A DNA stretch of 64,000 nucleotides from positions 1,206,406 through 1,270,405 of the forward strand of contig NW_020639929.1 in the NCBI RefSeq assembly GCF_003573695.1, read 5' to 3'. The notes beneath the pieces are model-generated. The model worked only from the letters and a program-made list of their open reading frames with translations, searched no databases and was not told the origin of the DNA. Shown one piece after another: positions 23,908 through 36,289 of this stretch. Made by a program: the position numbers and the translations under genes. Every line of letters begins with the position of its first letter. Position 1 is the first letter of the stretch. This stretch comes from Papaver somniferum (taxonomy: Eukaryota; Streptophyta; Magnoliopsida; Ranunculales; Papaveraceae).

Positions 23908-25660
23908 ATGCCTAGAAACATCAAGCCTTCTTCTCGGATTCAGAAGGATTCTTCTGTTGTTGCGTCTCTGGACTTGCGGTGTACTTCATCGTCTCCCTCT
24001 GGTTCTTTGGAAGCAGTTATCGAAGGGTACTGTCATTGCCCCTTTAAGGGTTTTGATGGATGTAGCGACGAGATTAATGGCAGGGGTACGTTAAAGGATC
24101 TTTTCTCCGGCATTTGCAAGACTAACATGTTTTTAATGAAGATAACAGGGTTGTTTGCATAGACTTAATTTCTTCGGATTTTAAGGTATACCAGGCTTGG
24201 GAGAGAGTTCTTCGTAATCTTCGAATGTGGATTTGCGGCAAATGCATGTATTTGCATGCCTGGAAGTTTCCCAGCAAAGGTAAGGGAGGGGATGTTCATG
24301 GACATGTTATTGTCGGGCCTGCAAATGGAGCAGCTGTTGTTCTTATCATGGTTTGCTCAAACCAGCTGATTCTACTGCCGTGTCTGCTGATCCTGAACTT
24401 TTTGTGGAGAATGTCGTTAATACAGGTGAGACTGAATCTATGAAGAATGCCGCAGGTGAGACTTGACCTTTCTTTGGAGCTGCTTAACTTGGCTTTTCAG
24501 AGACAGTTCTCAACTGTTTCCTGTATCCCTCACCAATGCAGAATCGCCTTCTCGAGGACTCTTAAAGTTTGCCTCGACAAAGTTCTGTCCAGTCCAGCTG
24601 ATGTATCATCCTGGATAAGGCTTATTCTTCTCCATGTCTGCACTTTGCGTGTTTATATACCTAAGAGTTCTGCAGAAGAGAAGTCGGGCACGCGGAGAAA
24701 GCTACAAATCATGGTCATTAAAAAAACTCTCTTGGAATGGAAGGACAATAATGGTTGTTGAGTTATAATACGTATAATGCTCCAACAACCTGTCCAATTG
24801 CCTCACAAACAACCATTCAATAAGAAGCAAGACACTGCCAACTTGACTGCGCGTGTAGGAAGAAGATGAGCAGTGGACATTTTTCAGCTGCAACCCGGGT
24901 GTTGTCTTACAATGACGTTGCTCCTCGCAACAAATCAACCCTCGCAGAACCGCAAATGAAACATCCAGCGGATCCACCCCTTTTATTCCACCAGAAGATA
25001 TTTATGTTGACTAAATAGTGGTTTATTCCAGGGATGTCCTTGGTGCCATCAAGAGTTTCCCTAAGGGAACTTCTTGCGGTCGAGACGGTTTGCGTGTGCA
25101 ACATTTAATGGATGCATTGAGTGGTTCGGCATCATCAGTAGAGGACGAGTTGGTGTCTTCAATTACATGGGTTGTCAACTTATGGTTGGCAGGAAAGTGC
25201 CCCAATGGTTTAGGTGAGTTCATTACTAGTGCATCCCTAACACAATTGTTGAAGCCGGTTGGTGGTCTCAAGCCCAAAGGTATTGGTACCATTTGGCGCA
25301 GGTTGGTCTCTAAGATAGTTGTTTTTTCCGTTAGCAAGGCCATGACTACTTACTTGGGGGATCACCAATTTGGTGTTGTGTGCCAGTTGGAGGTGAGAGT
25401 ATTTTACACGCTGTAAATATCTTACTGGAGTTGAAGTGCCAGTCCGCCAATATGTCAATGATGCTTGTTGACTTTTCTAACGCTTTCAATTTAATGAGCC
25501 GATCTCATCTTATTAAGGAAGTTCGACTCCATTTTCCAAGTATTTCACGTTGGATGGAATTTTGTTATTGTAGGCCTGCTAGACTTTATTATGATCAATA
25601 ATATTATATCCTCGGCACTTGGTGTTCAACAAGGGGGCCCTCTCGGTCTGTTGTTGTTTG
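23908..25660 (+). pseudogene. Reverse-transcriptase-like gene, 5' half (split by E1)
   Basis: Matches, in order, the plant-genome family of long RT-domain proteins with a YLDD active site. From 23908 there is a Cys/His cluster (CHCPFKGFDGC) and then a second one (WICGKCMYLHAW, about 24226). A conserved block QCRIAFSRTLK to SGTRRKLQ runs from 24538 to 24708. The RT N-terminal part starts at about 25063 (SCGRDGLRVQHL, NLWLAGKCP). It then gives LVDFSNAFN with the first catalytic aspartate, about 25466, and GVQQGGPLG, about 25620. At least three frameshifts separate these blocks (frames 1, 0, 1, 0), so the copy is dead. The reading stops at LLLF, position 25655, and resumes 28.9 kb away at 54596. 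It is not a typical LTR or LINE polyprotein; whether it is a host gene or an unclassified retroelement is open. Confidence 0.75.
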
Positions 25661-27032
25661 TGAAAAACGGGGGTCTAACAACCACGCCCAATATTTCGTT
25701 TGACAATCTGTGTAAACTAACTCCAGTATAATTCCAAGAGAATCAACTAGACAGTTAGACTCAATCAAGGAAAGATATCCAATAGTTATATCTCTTTCTA
25801 AAATCAATCAGTAAATCAACATGAATGAATCTGTGAACTAATCGGTATGAGAATAACTTCAATGGCACCAAAGACCAATATTAAAGTGTCAATCAATTTA
25901 TATCAACAACCAAAGGTTGGATTTACCAATTGATTGAACTACGCACAAAATGTGATACTTCAATTATATAAACAAATATAATGCTGAAAATAAATAACAC
26001 AAACACCAGAAGTTTTGTTAACGAGGAAACCGCAAATGCAGAAGAACCTCGGGACTTAGTCCAGTTTTGAACACCACACTGCATTAAGCCGCTACAGACA
26101 CTAGCCTACTACAAGTTAACTTCGAACTGGAATGTAGTTGAGCCCTAAATAAATATCACACCTATTAAGGTATAGTCACGTTCCTTACGCCTCTGAATCC
26201 TAGCATGACTCTACGCACTTAATTCCCTTAGCTGATCTCACTCACAACTAAGAGTTTCTACGACCCAAAGTCGAAGAATTTATAAACAAATATGTCTCCC
26301 ACAGAAAGGTCTATTCTTATATATAAATCTGTCTTCCACAGAAATATCGACGAAGTTTTTGTTCCGTCTTTTGATAAATCAAGGTGAACAGGAACCAATT
26401 CATAATCCGGTCTTATATTCCCGAAGAACAACCTAGAAATATCATTCACCTCACAATAACTTAACTATACGGTAGTATAAGAAGTTATTGTGGAATCACA
26501 AAGAATGAGACGAAGAGCTTTGTGATTACTTTTTATATCTTACCTATCGGAGATAAATCTCGAGCAAATCTTAGAGAAGATAGTACTCAATACGATAAAA
26601 TAAGTAAGATCAGAACATGCAACTACAGAGAAAATAGTTAGGTCTGGCTTCACGAATCCCAAATGAAGTCTTCAAGTCGTTAACCTATAATGGTTTTGGA
26701 AAAACCTAGGTTAAAGGAGAATCGACTCTAGTCGCAACTAGGACACGGGAAAGTGTTGGGATTAGGTTTTCCAGTTACTAGAATTCTCCCTTATATAATC
26801 TTCAAATCAGGGTTTGATAGCTTTGAAACAAAGCAATCAATATTCACCATTAGATGAAAATCTGATTTAAGATTCAAACTAAGTTTGCTTAAAACCAAAG
26901 CAATATCTCTCCATCATTAGATGGTCTTAGCTTGTTACACACAATTGAAATATACCTTCATTTAGATATGGGTAACCGTACCTAAACGTGTATATTGAGT
27001 TGGCTCAATAATAGTTAACCGAAGTAAACCAT

Positions 27033-28481
27033 TGATACATATTTTTGTGTCTGAATTGTCCTATGTGTCTCTATTGTTAGTGCTTGATTTTGTACTTATT
27101 ATGGTGTTTTTATGTTTGTGTCGGTGTTTTTGGAGAAATACACATGTGTGGAAGAAGTTGCTCAAAAAGTGCTATTTGGACCCCCGGAGAAAAGTACTAA
27201 AGGCACCCTCAGTTTGGATAAGGGGCACCCCCAGGGCACCCCTCAAGGAACCTGCTATTCGCACTCCCAGTTTGGTTAGGGGGACACCATCTTCATCATT
27301 CAAATTTTGTTTTTGGCGGGAAAATATTGCAGCACACGACCAGATTTAGGGTTCAATTTTTGGACATCTTATGAAGAGATTCAATGGGTGATATTTGTTG
27401 GGATGACGTGACTAGTCTTAACAGGCTTGGTATGGTTGATTTCGTCGGATAAATTTGGCTAGATTCTCGGTGAGAAGCAAACAGAGGAGCATGTGCACAA
27501 GAGGAGATATTCACAAGATTTCACGAGAAGCAGAAGAGTTCGCACGTGTTTGGAAGGCCCTAACAACTATTTGGAGTACGAAGGAGTTAAATATGGCAAT
27601 TTTTCAGCTTCAGAACGCGTGTAGAGATCAAAAATATGAATTATTTCCTAAACTGGCCTTGAAGAATAATGCCGGGTAATGGAGAATTATATGAAGTTAT
27701 TATGTGAGATTTTGCTGCTGCTGGGATATAAATAGTTGTTGGGATATCAGTGAGGGACGACGGAGAGTTTGGGGATAGTTTAGAGCTTCAACAGAGCTGA
27801 AAATCAAGTTGCAAGAAAACTGTTTTCTGCTGGTGCACTGAAGAACACGAAGAACATAAGACGCACCAAAACAGTCGTTCAGCTACAGTGTCAGTGACAC
27901 AAAATTTGTATCGTTCTCTGTAACAGTGACAATTGCAACATTTATAAGCGTTACAAATTGTTGTTTTCACTCTACTCATCTTTGTAAGCACCTATTGAGC
28001 AATGAAATTAACTTTTGAGTGTGTTTCCATGATGATGAGCTAAACTCATCCTCTGGGGCAACGGAGGAAGCCAAGTTTCACAAATGTGGTGACTCTATCA
28101 ATTCTTGTTACGACTATTTGCACTATTATTCAATTGAGTTATGAGTTTCATTGAATGGTTGTGACTACAATTGATGGGTCATGCTTAGCTTAGATGTTTT
28201 GATTTCCTATGATTTAGTTTTACACCCATTACTTTCGAAATCTACCTTAGGCAATGAATTAGAGTCAATAAAACTTTATCATTTGAGCTTTTATTGTTTA
28301 GAATTGATATATGAACCATATTAATGTGGAAATTGGTGGAATCCTAGCGTCGGTCTCTCCATTTTTTTACAACACTTTTTAATTGAGTTTGTTATTTTTA
28401 TTCATAAAAATTAAGTCTAAAAAATCTGTTTTCACAAGTCTCAACGAACTTATTACTACAACATCATTGAAAATACCATCA
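27033..28481. mobile_element. Solo LTR, 1449 bp, inside the E1 3' LTR
   Basis: Begins TGATACATATTTTTGTG and ends ACCATCA, giving TG...CA ends. It is flanked by accat (27028-27032) and tccat (28482-28486), a near-perfect 5-bp duplication. The uninterrupted E1 5' LTR (about 43900-43920) reads directly across this point. The GC-richer stretch ggcacccccagggcacccct at 27220-27240 and the terminal aacttattactacaaca are LTR-like. No coding capacity; a Gypsy-type LTR is likely but unproven. Confidence 0.65.
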
Positions 28482-28781
28482 TCCATCTGAACACTTTTAT
28501 ATTAACCACATTCATCTAACACTTCTAGATCAAATACGATGATCAATCAAACATGAAAGATAATCAAATGAATCTAGCTAAGTGTGTTACTCGTAGATTT
28601 GTTCTATTGTTTATATCTCATAGAAGTATACAAGACACAATTGAAACAAAGTCGGATTTGATTCATGATAGTACAAGAATCAATTCATGAACATTAAGCC
28701 ACGTTTTGCAAACATTGCATTCCTTAATTTATAAATATATTTTGTCATGAGTATGAAATCATATTTAACCACTAAGTTTGC

Positions 28782-29012
28782 ACATGGGTACGCAAACTTA
28801 AGTTCCGGACTTTTGGTCTTGTCCAGCAGTTTGCAAACTGGTATGCATACTACTGTCCTGGACCGTAACTCAGGTAGAACCGTTCGCATACTGGTATGCA
28901 AACTTGGTTCCCGGACTTTAACAGTTAAAACCGTTCGCATACTGGTATGCAAACTTGGTTTCCGGACCTGAATCATACAATACAGTTTGCGTACTGGTAT
29001 GCATACTGTGAT
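28782..29012. repeat. Array of palindromic GCATACTGGTATGC motifs in the LTR
   Basis: Successive units of about 51-60 bp each carry a 14-bp perfect palindrome or a variant (gcatactggtatgc at about 28885 and 28937) plus ttccggac. The same motif family recurs in all LTR copies (30400-30610, 32325-32350, 35100-35230, 37890-37990, 53741-53930). Confidence 0.8.
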
Positions 29013-30858
29013 ATATCCAGACAAAGGTTAATTGTTTTAAATTCTCATTTCAATCATTGAAACATCCCTAGAAGACGACAATAACTGTCTCACACAAACT
29101 ATTAGCTTATAAGTAATTTTCAAGTGATCGAATGATCAATACGAAACATTCCGAGTCAACATCAAATGACTGTCTGACACAAATCATGTAAGATGTTTCA
29201 AGGAAATTTTAACATGATCATCTTTTGACTTATTATTTAGTTTCCAACAAATAAATTGTTTCCAACTAATTAAACTCGTCAAGAATAATGATGAACGTAG
29301 TTAAAGAAAAAAGCTTCCAACACATATTTAGAGAAATAGATAAGCGAGATAAACTCGGCTCGAAATATCAAATGTGTATAATATAAAAGTCTATATAGCT
29401 ATACGACTTAGTCTCATTAGGAGATAGAATAGAATAGACTGTTAAGTGATAGATAAGTTTTAGTATCCACATACCTTTTGTTGATGAATTTACTCCAAGC
29501 TATCCTCGGTAGATCTTCGTCTTTAATCGATGAACACCGTGAAGTCTAAAGCTCAACTACAAATTCTATATCCTAATCCGAGATATAATTGTAAGTAGAC
29601 TAGAAATCAAGACTTATAGTTTCGATCACCTAAACTTGACAAACAAGCTTGAGATAGAAACGCTTGCGATTTCGATCGAGCAGTGCTCTAACAATCTCCT
29701 CTTTTATCAATTTTAGTGACAGCACTATCAATACATATGTGTCAGAGCACTGCTCGGTCGAACTCGCGAGCGTTTCTATCTCAAGCTTGTTTGTCAATGT
29801 TAGTGATCAAAACTATAAGTCTTGATTTCTAGTCTACTTATAGTAATGTCTCGGACTAGGATAGATTTTGTAGTTGAGCATTAGACTTCACGGCGTTCAT
29901 CAATTGAAGACGAAGAACTACTAAGGAGAGCTTGTGGAACTTCATCAATAAAAGGTATGTGGAGACTAAAACTCATCTATCACTTGGAAAGTTATTTCTA
30001 CTCTATCTCCTATATATATTGAGATAAAAGTCGTATTACTATATAGTTTTTGATTATAAACATTTGATATTTCAAGCAGAGTTTAACTCGCTTACAAATT
30101 CTCGAAATATTTGTTGGTAAGCTTTCGCTTCAACCAAGTTCATCTTATATTCTTGACGAAGGTCAAAAGATGATCATGTGAAAATCGCCGAGTGACATCT
30201 TACATGGTTTGTGTGATACAATCATTTGGTGTAGACTTAGAATGTTTCGTTATGATTATTTCAGTATCTTGAAAATTGCTTTGCTAATAGTGTGCGAAAA
30301 GGACTATTGTCATCCTCTAAGAAAGTGTCAATAATTGAAATAGAGTTTAGAACTATTGGATTATGAACATAGTATGCATTCTTGCATGTATGCAATCCAT
30401 GACCGGAACTATAGCATGCATACTCGTATGCGTACTTGTAGTTGTGGAATTCCGGGTACCAAGTACACGTACCGGTAAGCATACTTGCGTAAGGTATAGG
30501 TCCGGGAATTTCTGCTGGGTTTTGGAAGTGTACTAAGGTATGCGTACCCATTCGCATACTGGCGAACCCAAACTCAGACCGGCTACTTAGGTATGCGTAT
30601 CAGTATGCGTACTTGAGTGGTTTAAGTTCTAAAATCGGCTGGATCATGAGCTAATACATTTATATATTAAGGAATGCATTCTTTGCAAACCGTGGCTATA
30701 ATGTTCATGATTTGATTCGAGTGAATCAAACCGATTTTGCTTCAATTTTGTTCTTGTATACTTCTATGAGAATATAGCAATTGAACAACTCTATAACTAG
30801 TTTCATTTGGTTCAATTGAAGTAGTTGTGATTAAGATGAATATGGTTGGTATGAGAGT

Positions 30859-33051
30859 TGAAAATGCGGGGGTCTAACAACCACACCCAACAATTCGGTT
30901 TGGAAATCTGAGAGGACTTACTCAAATACACTTTCTAGAGAATCAACTAGACAGTTAGACTCAACCTAGAGTAAAGTATATCAAAGAGTTTAATATATCT
31001 AACTCTTAATTCAATCTGCAATCAGCAAATACAAATCTGCGATCCCGATTGAATAAGAGGAGTAACTTGAACGGTACCAAAAACCAATGTTCAAGTGTCA
31101 ATCAATGTATATCAATAACCCAAGGTTGGATATTCTAATTGATTGATCATAACGCACAACCTGTGATATTTCAACTATATAACAAAATATAATGCGAAAA
31201 AAAATAACAAAGACACCAGAATTTGTTAACGAGGAAACCGCAAATGTAGAAAAACTTCGGGACCTAGTCCAGATTGAACACCATACTGTATTAAGCCACT
31301 ACAGACACTAGATCACTACCAATTAACTTCGGACTAGACTCTAGTTGAACCCTAATCAATCTCACACTAATTCAAGGGACAGTTGTGCTCCTTACATCTC
31401 TGATCCCAGCAGGATACTACGCGTTTGATTCCCTTAGTTGATCTCACCCACAACCAAGAGTTGCTACGACCCAAAGTCGAAGACTTGATAGACAAATTTG
31501 TCTCACACAGAAAAGTCTATAGGATTGAATAAATCCGTATCCCAAAGAAATACCTCCGTCTTTTGATAAATCAAGGTGAACAAGAACCAATTGATAACCC
31601 GGACTTATATTCCCGAAGAACAACCTAGAATTATCAATCACCTCACAATAAACTTAATCGACTAGCGAAACAAGTTATTGTGGAATCACAAACGATAAGA
31701 CGAAGGTGTTTGTGATTACTTTTCTATCTTCCCTATCGGAGATATAAAACCCCGAGCCAATTATTTCAATTGTACTCAACACGATAGAAACAACAAGATC
31801 AGATCACCCAACTACAAAGATAATAGTTGGGTCTGTCTTCACAATCCCAATTAAGTCTTCAAGTCATTAACCTACAGGGTCTCGAGAAGAAACCTAAGGT
31901 TAAAGGATAATCGACTCTAGTTATGCAACTAGTAACACACAGGAGGTGTGGGGATTAGGTTTCCTAGTTACTAGAGTTCTCCTTTATATAATTTTCAAAT
32001 CAGGGTTTGCAATCCAAGTTACCTTGGTAACAAAGCATTCAATATTACCGTTAGATGAAAAACCTGATTCAAGCAAGATAATATCTTTCAACCATTAGAT
32101 CGAACTTAGCTTGTTACACACAAATGAAATGTACCCTTATTTGGGTTTATGTAACCGTACCTAAACGTGTACACCATGTTGGTTTACAAATAGTTAACTG
32201 AGGTTATCCATATGATTAATCTCATATCAACCTTATTCATCTCAACCATAACTAGTTCAAGTGACTCAAATGAAACTAGTCAAAACCAAACTCAGCAGAA
32301 ATTTTCGGTTCGAAAACTTCCGCCAGTATGCGTACAGGTACGCATACTTAACCTGTCTCCTTCACCAATTTCGTATACACACATATGCATACACTTGGCT
32401 CCCGATTTATGGATTTATACACTAATGAACACACTATATATGCTTATATCCAAATATGGTTACATTCTCAACTCTTTATTTCAATCATTGAAACATTCTT
32501 CTGTAATGACAATAGACGTTTTCACACACTATTAGCATCAAAGCAATTTCGAGATATTGAAATAATCATTATCGAAACATTTCAAGCCTACATCAAATGA
32601 TTGTATCACACAAACCATGTAAGATGTTACTCGACAATTTTCTCATGATATAAGATGAACTTGGCCGAAGCGAAAGCTTACCAACACATATTTCGAGAAA
32701 TATGTAAGCGAGATATACTCAGCTCAAAATCTAAAATGTGTATAGAGAAAACTATATCTTAACACGACTTATGTCTCAATATAGGAGATAGTAGAAATAG
32801 ACTTTCCAAGTGATAGATGAGTTCAAGTCTCCACATACCTTTTGTCGGAGAAGTTCCACAAGCTCCCCTTAGTAGTTCTTCGTCTTCAAATGATGACTAT
32901 GTGAAATCTAAGCTCAATTACACTATCTATGTCCTAGTCCGAGACATCTATAAATAGGCTAGAAATCAAGACTTATAGTTTTGGTCACTAACATTGACAA
33001 ACATGCTTGAGATAGCAAAGCATGCGAGTTCGACCGAGCAGTGCTCAAACA
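30859..33051 (-). repeat. E2 3' LTR, 2193 bp
   Basis: Near-colinear with 36290-37995 (same caacaattcg start, same gatcccagcaggatactacgc block). Complete TG...CA ends. Confidence 0.8.
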
Positions 33052-35518
33052 ATCTCCCCATTTGTCAATTTTAGTGACAAAACTGTTAATAATATGGATC
33101 ACAAAATAGATACAAATTATAGCTTCTCATCCAAATGCTTGATCTCCTTGGCATCTTCAACGCGACTCGAAATCTTCGTCACTTCCAAGTACTCCATGAT
33201 CCTAAAGGTTGTAAGTTCAACATCACAGTTGTTGAAGATCCGTAGCGATAACAATGAGAAAACAAAAATGTTCTCAATAGTCGTTATATGGTGTCATAGT
33301 ATTATTACATAGCATCAAAGTTCAATTGTATCACAATTTTGACAACAATACTATGGTGATATGTATCACTCCCCCTTAGTCAATACTTCATCTCAACATG
33401 AAAACCGCTCCCCCTTACATAATGATCCGTAAACCATATGTATTTGTAGTATCACACTACACATTAATTCTCCCCCTTTTTGTCAATATAAATTGGCAAA
33501 GGTACGAAAACTAGTGGGATCCTCATGAAATTTTCACAGAGATACTTCATGACCAAAAGAGAATACCATATCAACTTATTTAGATGCCATCATAAAGTCG
33601 AAGCTAAATGCATTCATCAAGGAGTTTATAAAGATACAAGATAACCCCTAATATTCCACAACCGCACTCCCCACAAAGATTTGGTAATTAAGCACAAGTT
33701 CAAAATGAACTCTCCCCCATAACATGTCATTCCCGAAAGAGCAACAAAGGCGACCTTGCTTTTACAAGAAAAGAAGGATTTCTTTTGGATAACTCAAATC
33801 ACATGAAAACATGAATTTGCATCCAAAAAATTTAATTGAATTAACCACAAGAAAACCCGTGATTAATGCAATCGAAAAAATACAACCAAATTAATCACAA
33901 GAAAACCCATGATTAATTTAATTGGAATATACAACCAAATTAACCATAACGTGATCAATTCAATTGGTCATGCTTGACATAAAAGAACTTACGGAGAAAC
34001 AACTAAAATAACCAAAAGAGAATGATCAATTTAGTTGGTCATGCTCAAACATAAGGAACCTTACAGAGCAACACAGTATATGCACAAATATGTGGATCGG
34101 AGATTGACCAATACTGCGGAATAGACAAGAATTCATTCTATTTTCCTTCACTATTTGCACAATGACATAGAATAGACTTAATCCTTGTAAACAAAAGTTT
34201 TATCCTTTCTTCAATCAAAAAATGACAGAAAAGGCTTTAACTTTTGTAATGTCAAAAGTTCATTCTATCTTCTATAAATACTTTCATACTGACATAATGG
34301 AGTTAACTTTTGAACAAGTATGGGACAGTCAAGGTTCACGGACGTAAACAACATATCCCATTACAATTTGCAATATATAAAACCACAAAGATTAAAATTG
34401 CAAACATCATCTTCCAAACAGCTTAGAATTTAAATAAATAAATCTAAAAACATGAAGATGAAAAAACGTTTGGAACTAGCTATGTGTAATCATAATAATG
34501 GCTATTCCAAAACCCTAGTAATCCTTCTAAACAAAAACAAGAATAAAAATTCTCATAAGAAGTTTCCTAGACAAAATCACAAACTCGTAGTGCACATATA
34601 AGATGATTTGTCCTTACAGGTAGAATCAATGTTTTTCGCACGGATTTACAAAAATAATAGCTACCAAAGGCGTATAAACAGATTTTTTTAACAAGGAAGA
34701 ATATACAAAGTCAATAACGACCATGCACCATAGCTCACAAAGGATGATTGTGAACATTCAAGAATCCCATAACAATGCGTACTACTGCCCATTCTTGAAT
34801 TTCCTTCTTTTTGATTCACCAAAAATATTCTTTTAAAAGATACAAATTAGCTTAGAAGAGTATACCTCCAAGAATCCAAGTTCCCAAGTCCAAGAGGAGT
34901 AGAACAAGTGCGACGAAACAGAGCAAAACACTTAAAAACAAGAGACAGGACAAACACCAATCTTAACTCATCCAAATTCAAGGTTTCTCATCTCCATTTT
35001 GAAGAGAATTCAAATAGGAAGAGATTGCAAAAAGAATGAGGTCAATCCAAGTTAGGACGAAGAATTTACGGCCAAAACAAGTTTACCGAAAATCGACGTC
35101 TACATGCAAGTATGCATACGGGTTTGCAAACGAATTTTCATGACCTGGGGTAGTATGAAAACGAGTATGTGTACTAAAATCCCTAGATTTTGATTTTAAA
35201 TGATGGTATGCATACTTGGTATGTGTACCATGAAGTCCAAACATCCCTAACTCCTATTTTCAATCCTAAACATTTAAGAACCTTAAATACCGATCAAGTT
35301 AGGTAGAAATAAAAGATAAGCAAGGTACGTGAATCATTATAAGTATTCTAAGCAAATAAAAACACAAATATTTCTCAAGTTTATAGACATACCTTTTTAG
35401 AAGAATCCAATCGAATTATACAGCCTTACCGAACATAATTTGTGTGCCCCAATTCTTGTGTTTCCCTCACCGTAAACATAGAAGGGCATTCATTGGTGAG
35501 GATGCACTTACAACACAA

Positions 35519-36226
35519 TCAAGTTGTGTTGAGGTGAACAATGTCTTGCTCACCATGGTACCAAGAAAGAGTTTCTTTCCAACAACTTTTGCATTCAACA
35601 AAGTTGAGAAACATCCAAGAATCTCTTTTTACAAGTTTTGCAAAAGACTTTAGAGAGATACACAAAAATTTGATTCCCTGATGTCTCATTTTAAAACTTA
35701 ATAAAAACTGTGTCTGCAGATAATGTTTAATACTGCGCAGGGAAACTCTTTTGGTGTAAGGAGACATCTTGACATGTTTACAATAGTAAACAAAACAATT
35801 ATCATGACACAGTGTATCAGGAATTGACCGATGAACTGATTCATGATTTGAGGTGATACCGTCATATGACTGAGATTTAAACTCCTCTTCTAATGCGTTT
35901 AGTTTACTACAACCAAGCGGATTACACAGAGGTGGAGCATTTCTCTCACTAATTAGTAAATCAATATCAACCTCGACATGAGTATTATTCATCATAACTT
36001 GATTTAGCTTGTCAAGAGATTATTGTTCTTTTTGGAGGTATAACTCAACATCAAGAGATAAGCTTTCAATTTTCTTTTCAATCCATGAAAACACTTCAAG
36101 AGATTTTAAACCTGGTGGAGGTTTAGATAGAATTTCTTCTACAGATTTTATTAAATCAGTCATGGAAGAGAACTCCTTAATCCATGGATCTGGTGGTGCA
36201 TTTATTGAGATAACACTTTTGTCCAT
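35519..36226 (-). pseudogene. E2 internal ORF remnants, unknown product
   Basis: Two frames in tandem. One is 68 codons from 36226, acidic, with PPPGLKSLEVFSWIEKKI. The other is 158 codons from 35995, with Cys/His residues (CNPLGC, CHDNC, YYCKH). They occupy the gag position just inside the 5' LTR. No known domain; retroelement-derived. Confidence 0.4.
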
Positions 36227-36275
36227 ATCAGATCGCTATAAACACAGATTTATAAGGTCTTTAATGTGTTTGCCT

Positions 36276-36287
36276 GCTATGATACCA
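36276..36287 (-). promoter_or_regulatory. E2 primer-binding site (initiator tRNA-Met type)
   Basis: The minus strand reads TGGTATCATAGC two bases inside the 5' LTR; the consensus is TGGTATCAGAGC, so one base differs. Confidence 0.8.
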
Positions 36288-36289
36288 AT

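Larger units (their letters stand above)
25661..29693 (-). repeat. E1 3' LTR (interrupted by a solo LTR)
   Basis: Pairs with 42531-54595: both begin with an (a)acgggggtctaacaacca stretch followed by ccaatatttcgtttg, which sets them apart from the E2 LTRs (caacaattcg). It ends at cagtgctctaaca and is followed by the purine-tract complement atctcctcttt. Confidence 0.8.

Noticed and set aside
25023..25458. Minus-strand frames opposite the RT-like gene
   Set aside because: Shadows of the plus-strand RT coding sequence, which has clear conserved motifs.
28782..29012. CRISPR-like array of regularly spaced repeats
   Set aside because: Eukaryotic LTR sequence; spacers are themselves repeated and the motif is palindromic within an LTR.
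28680..29024. Frames on both strands through the LTR palindromes
   Set aside because: They arise because the palindromic repeats are open in several frames; they repeat in every LTR and are not conserved as protein.
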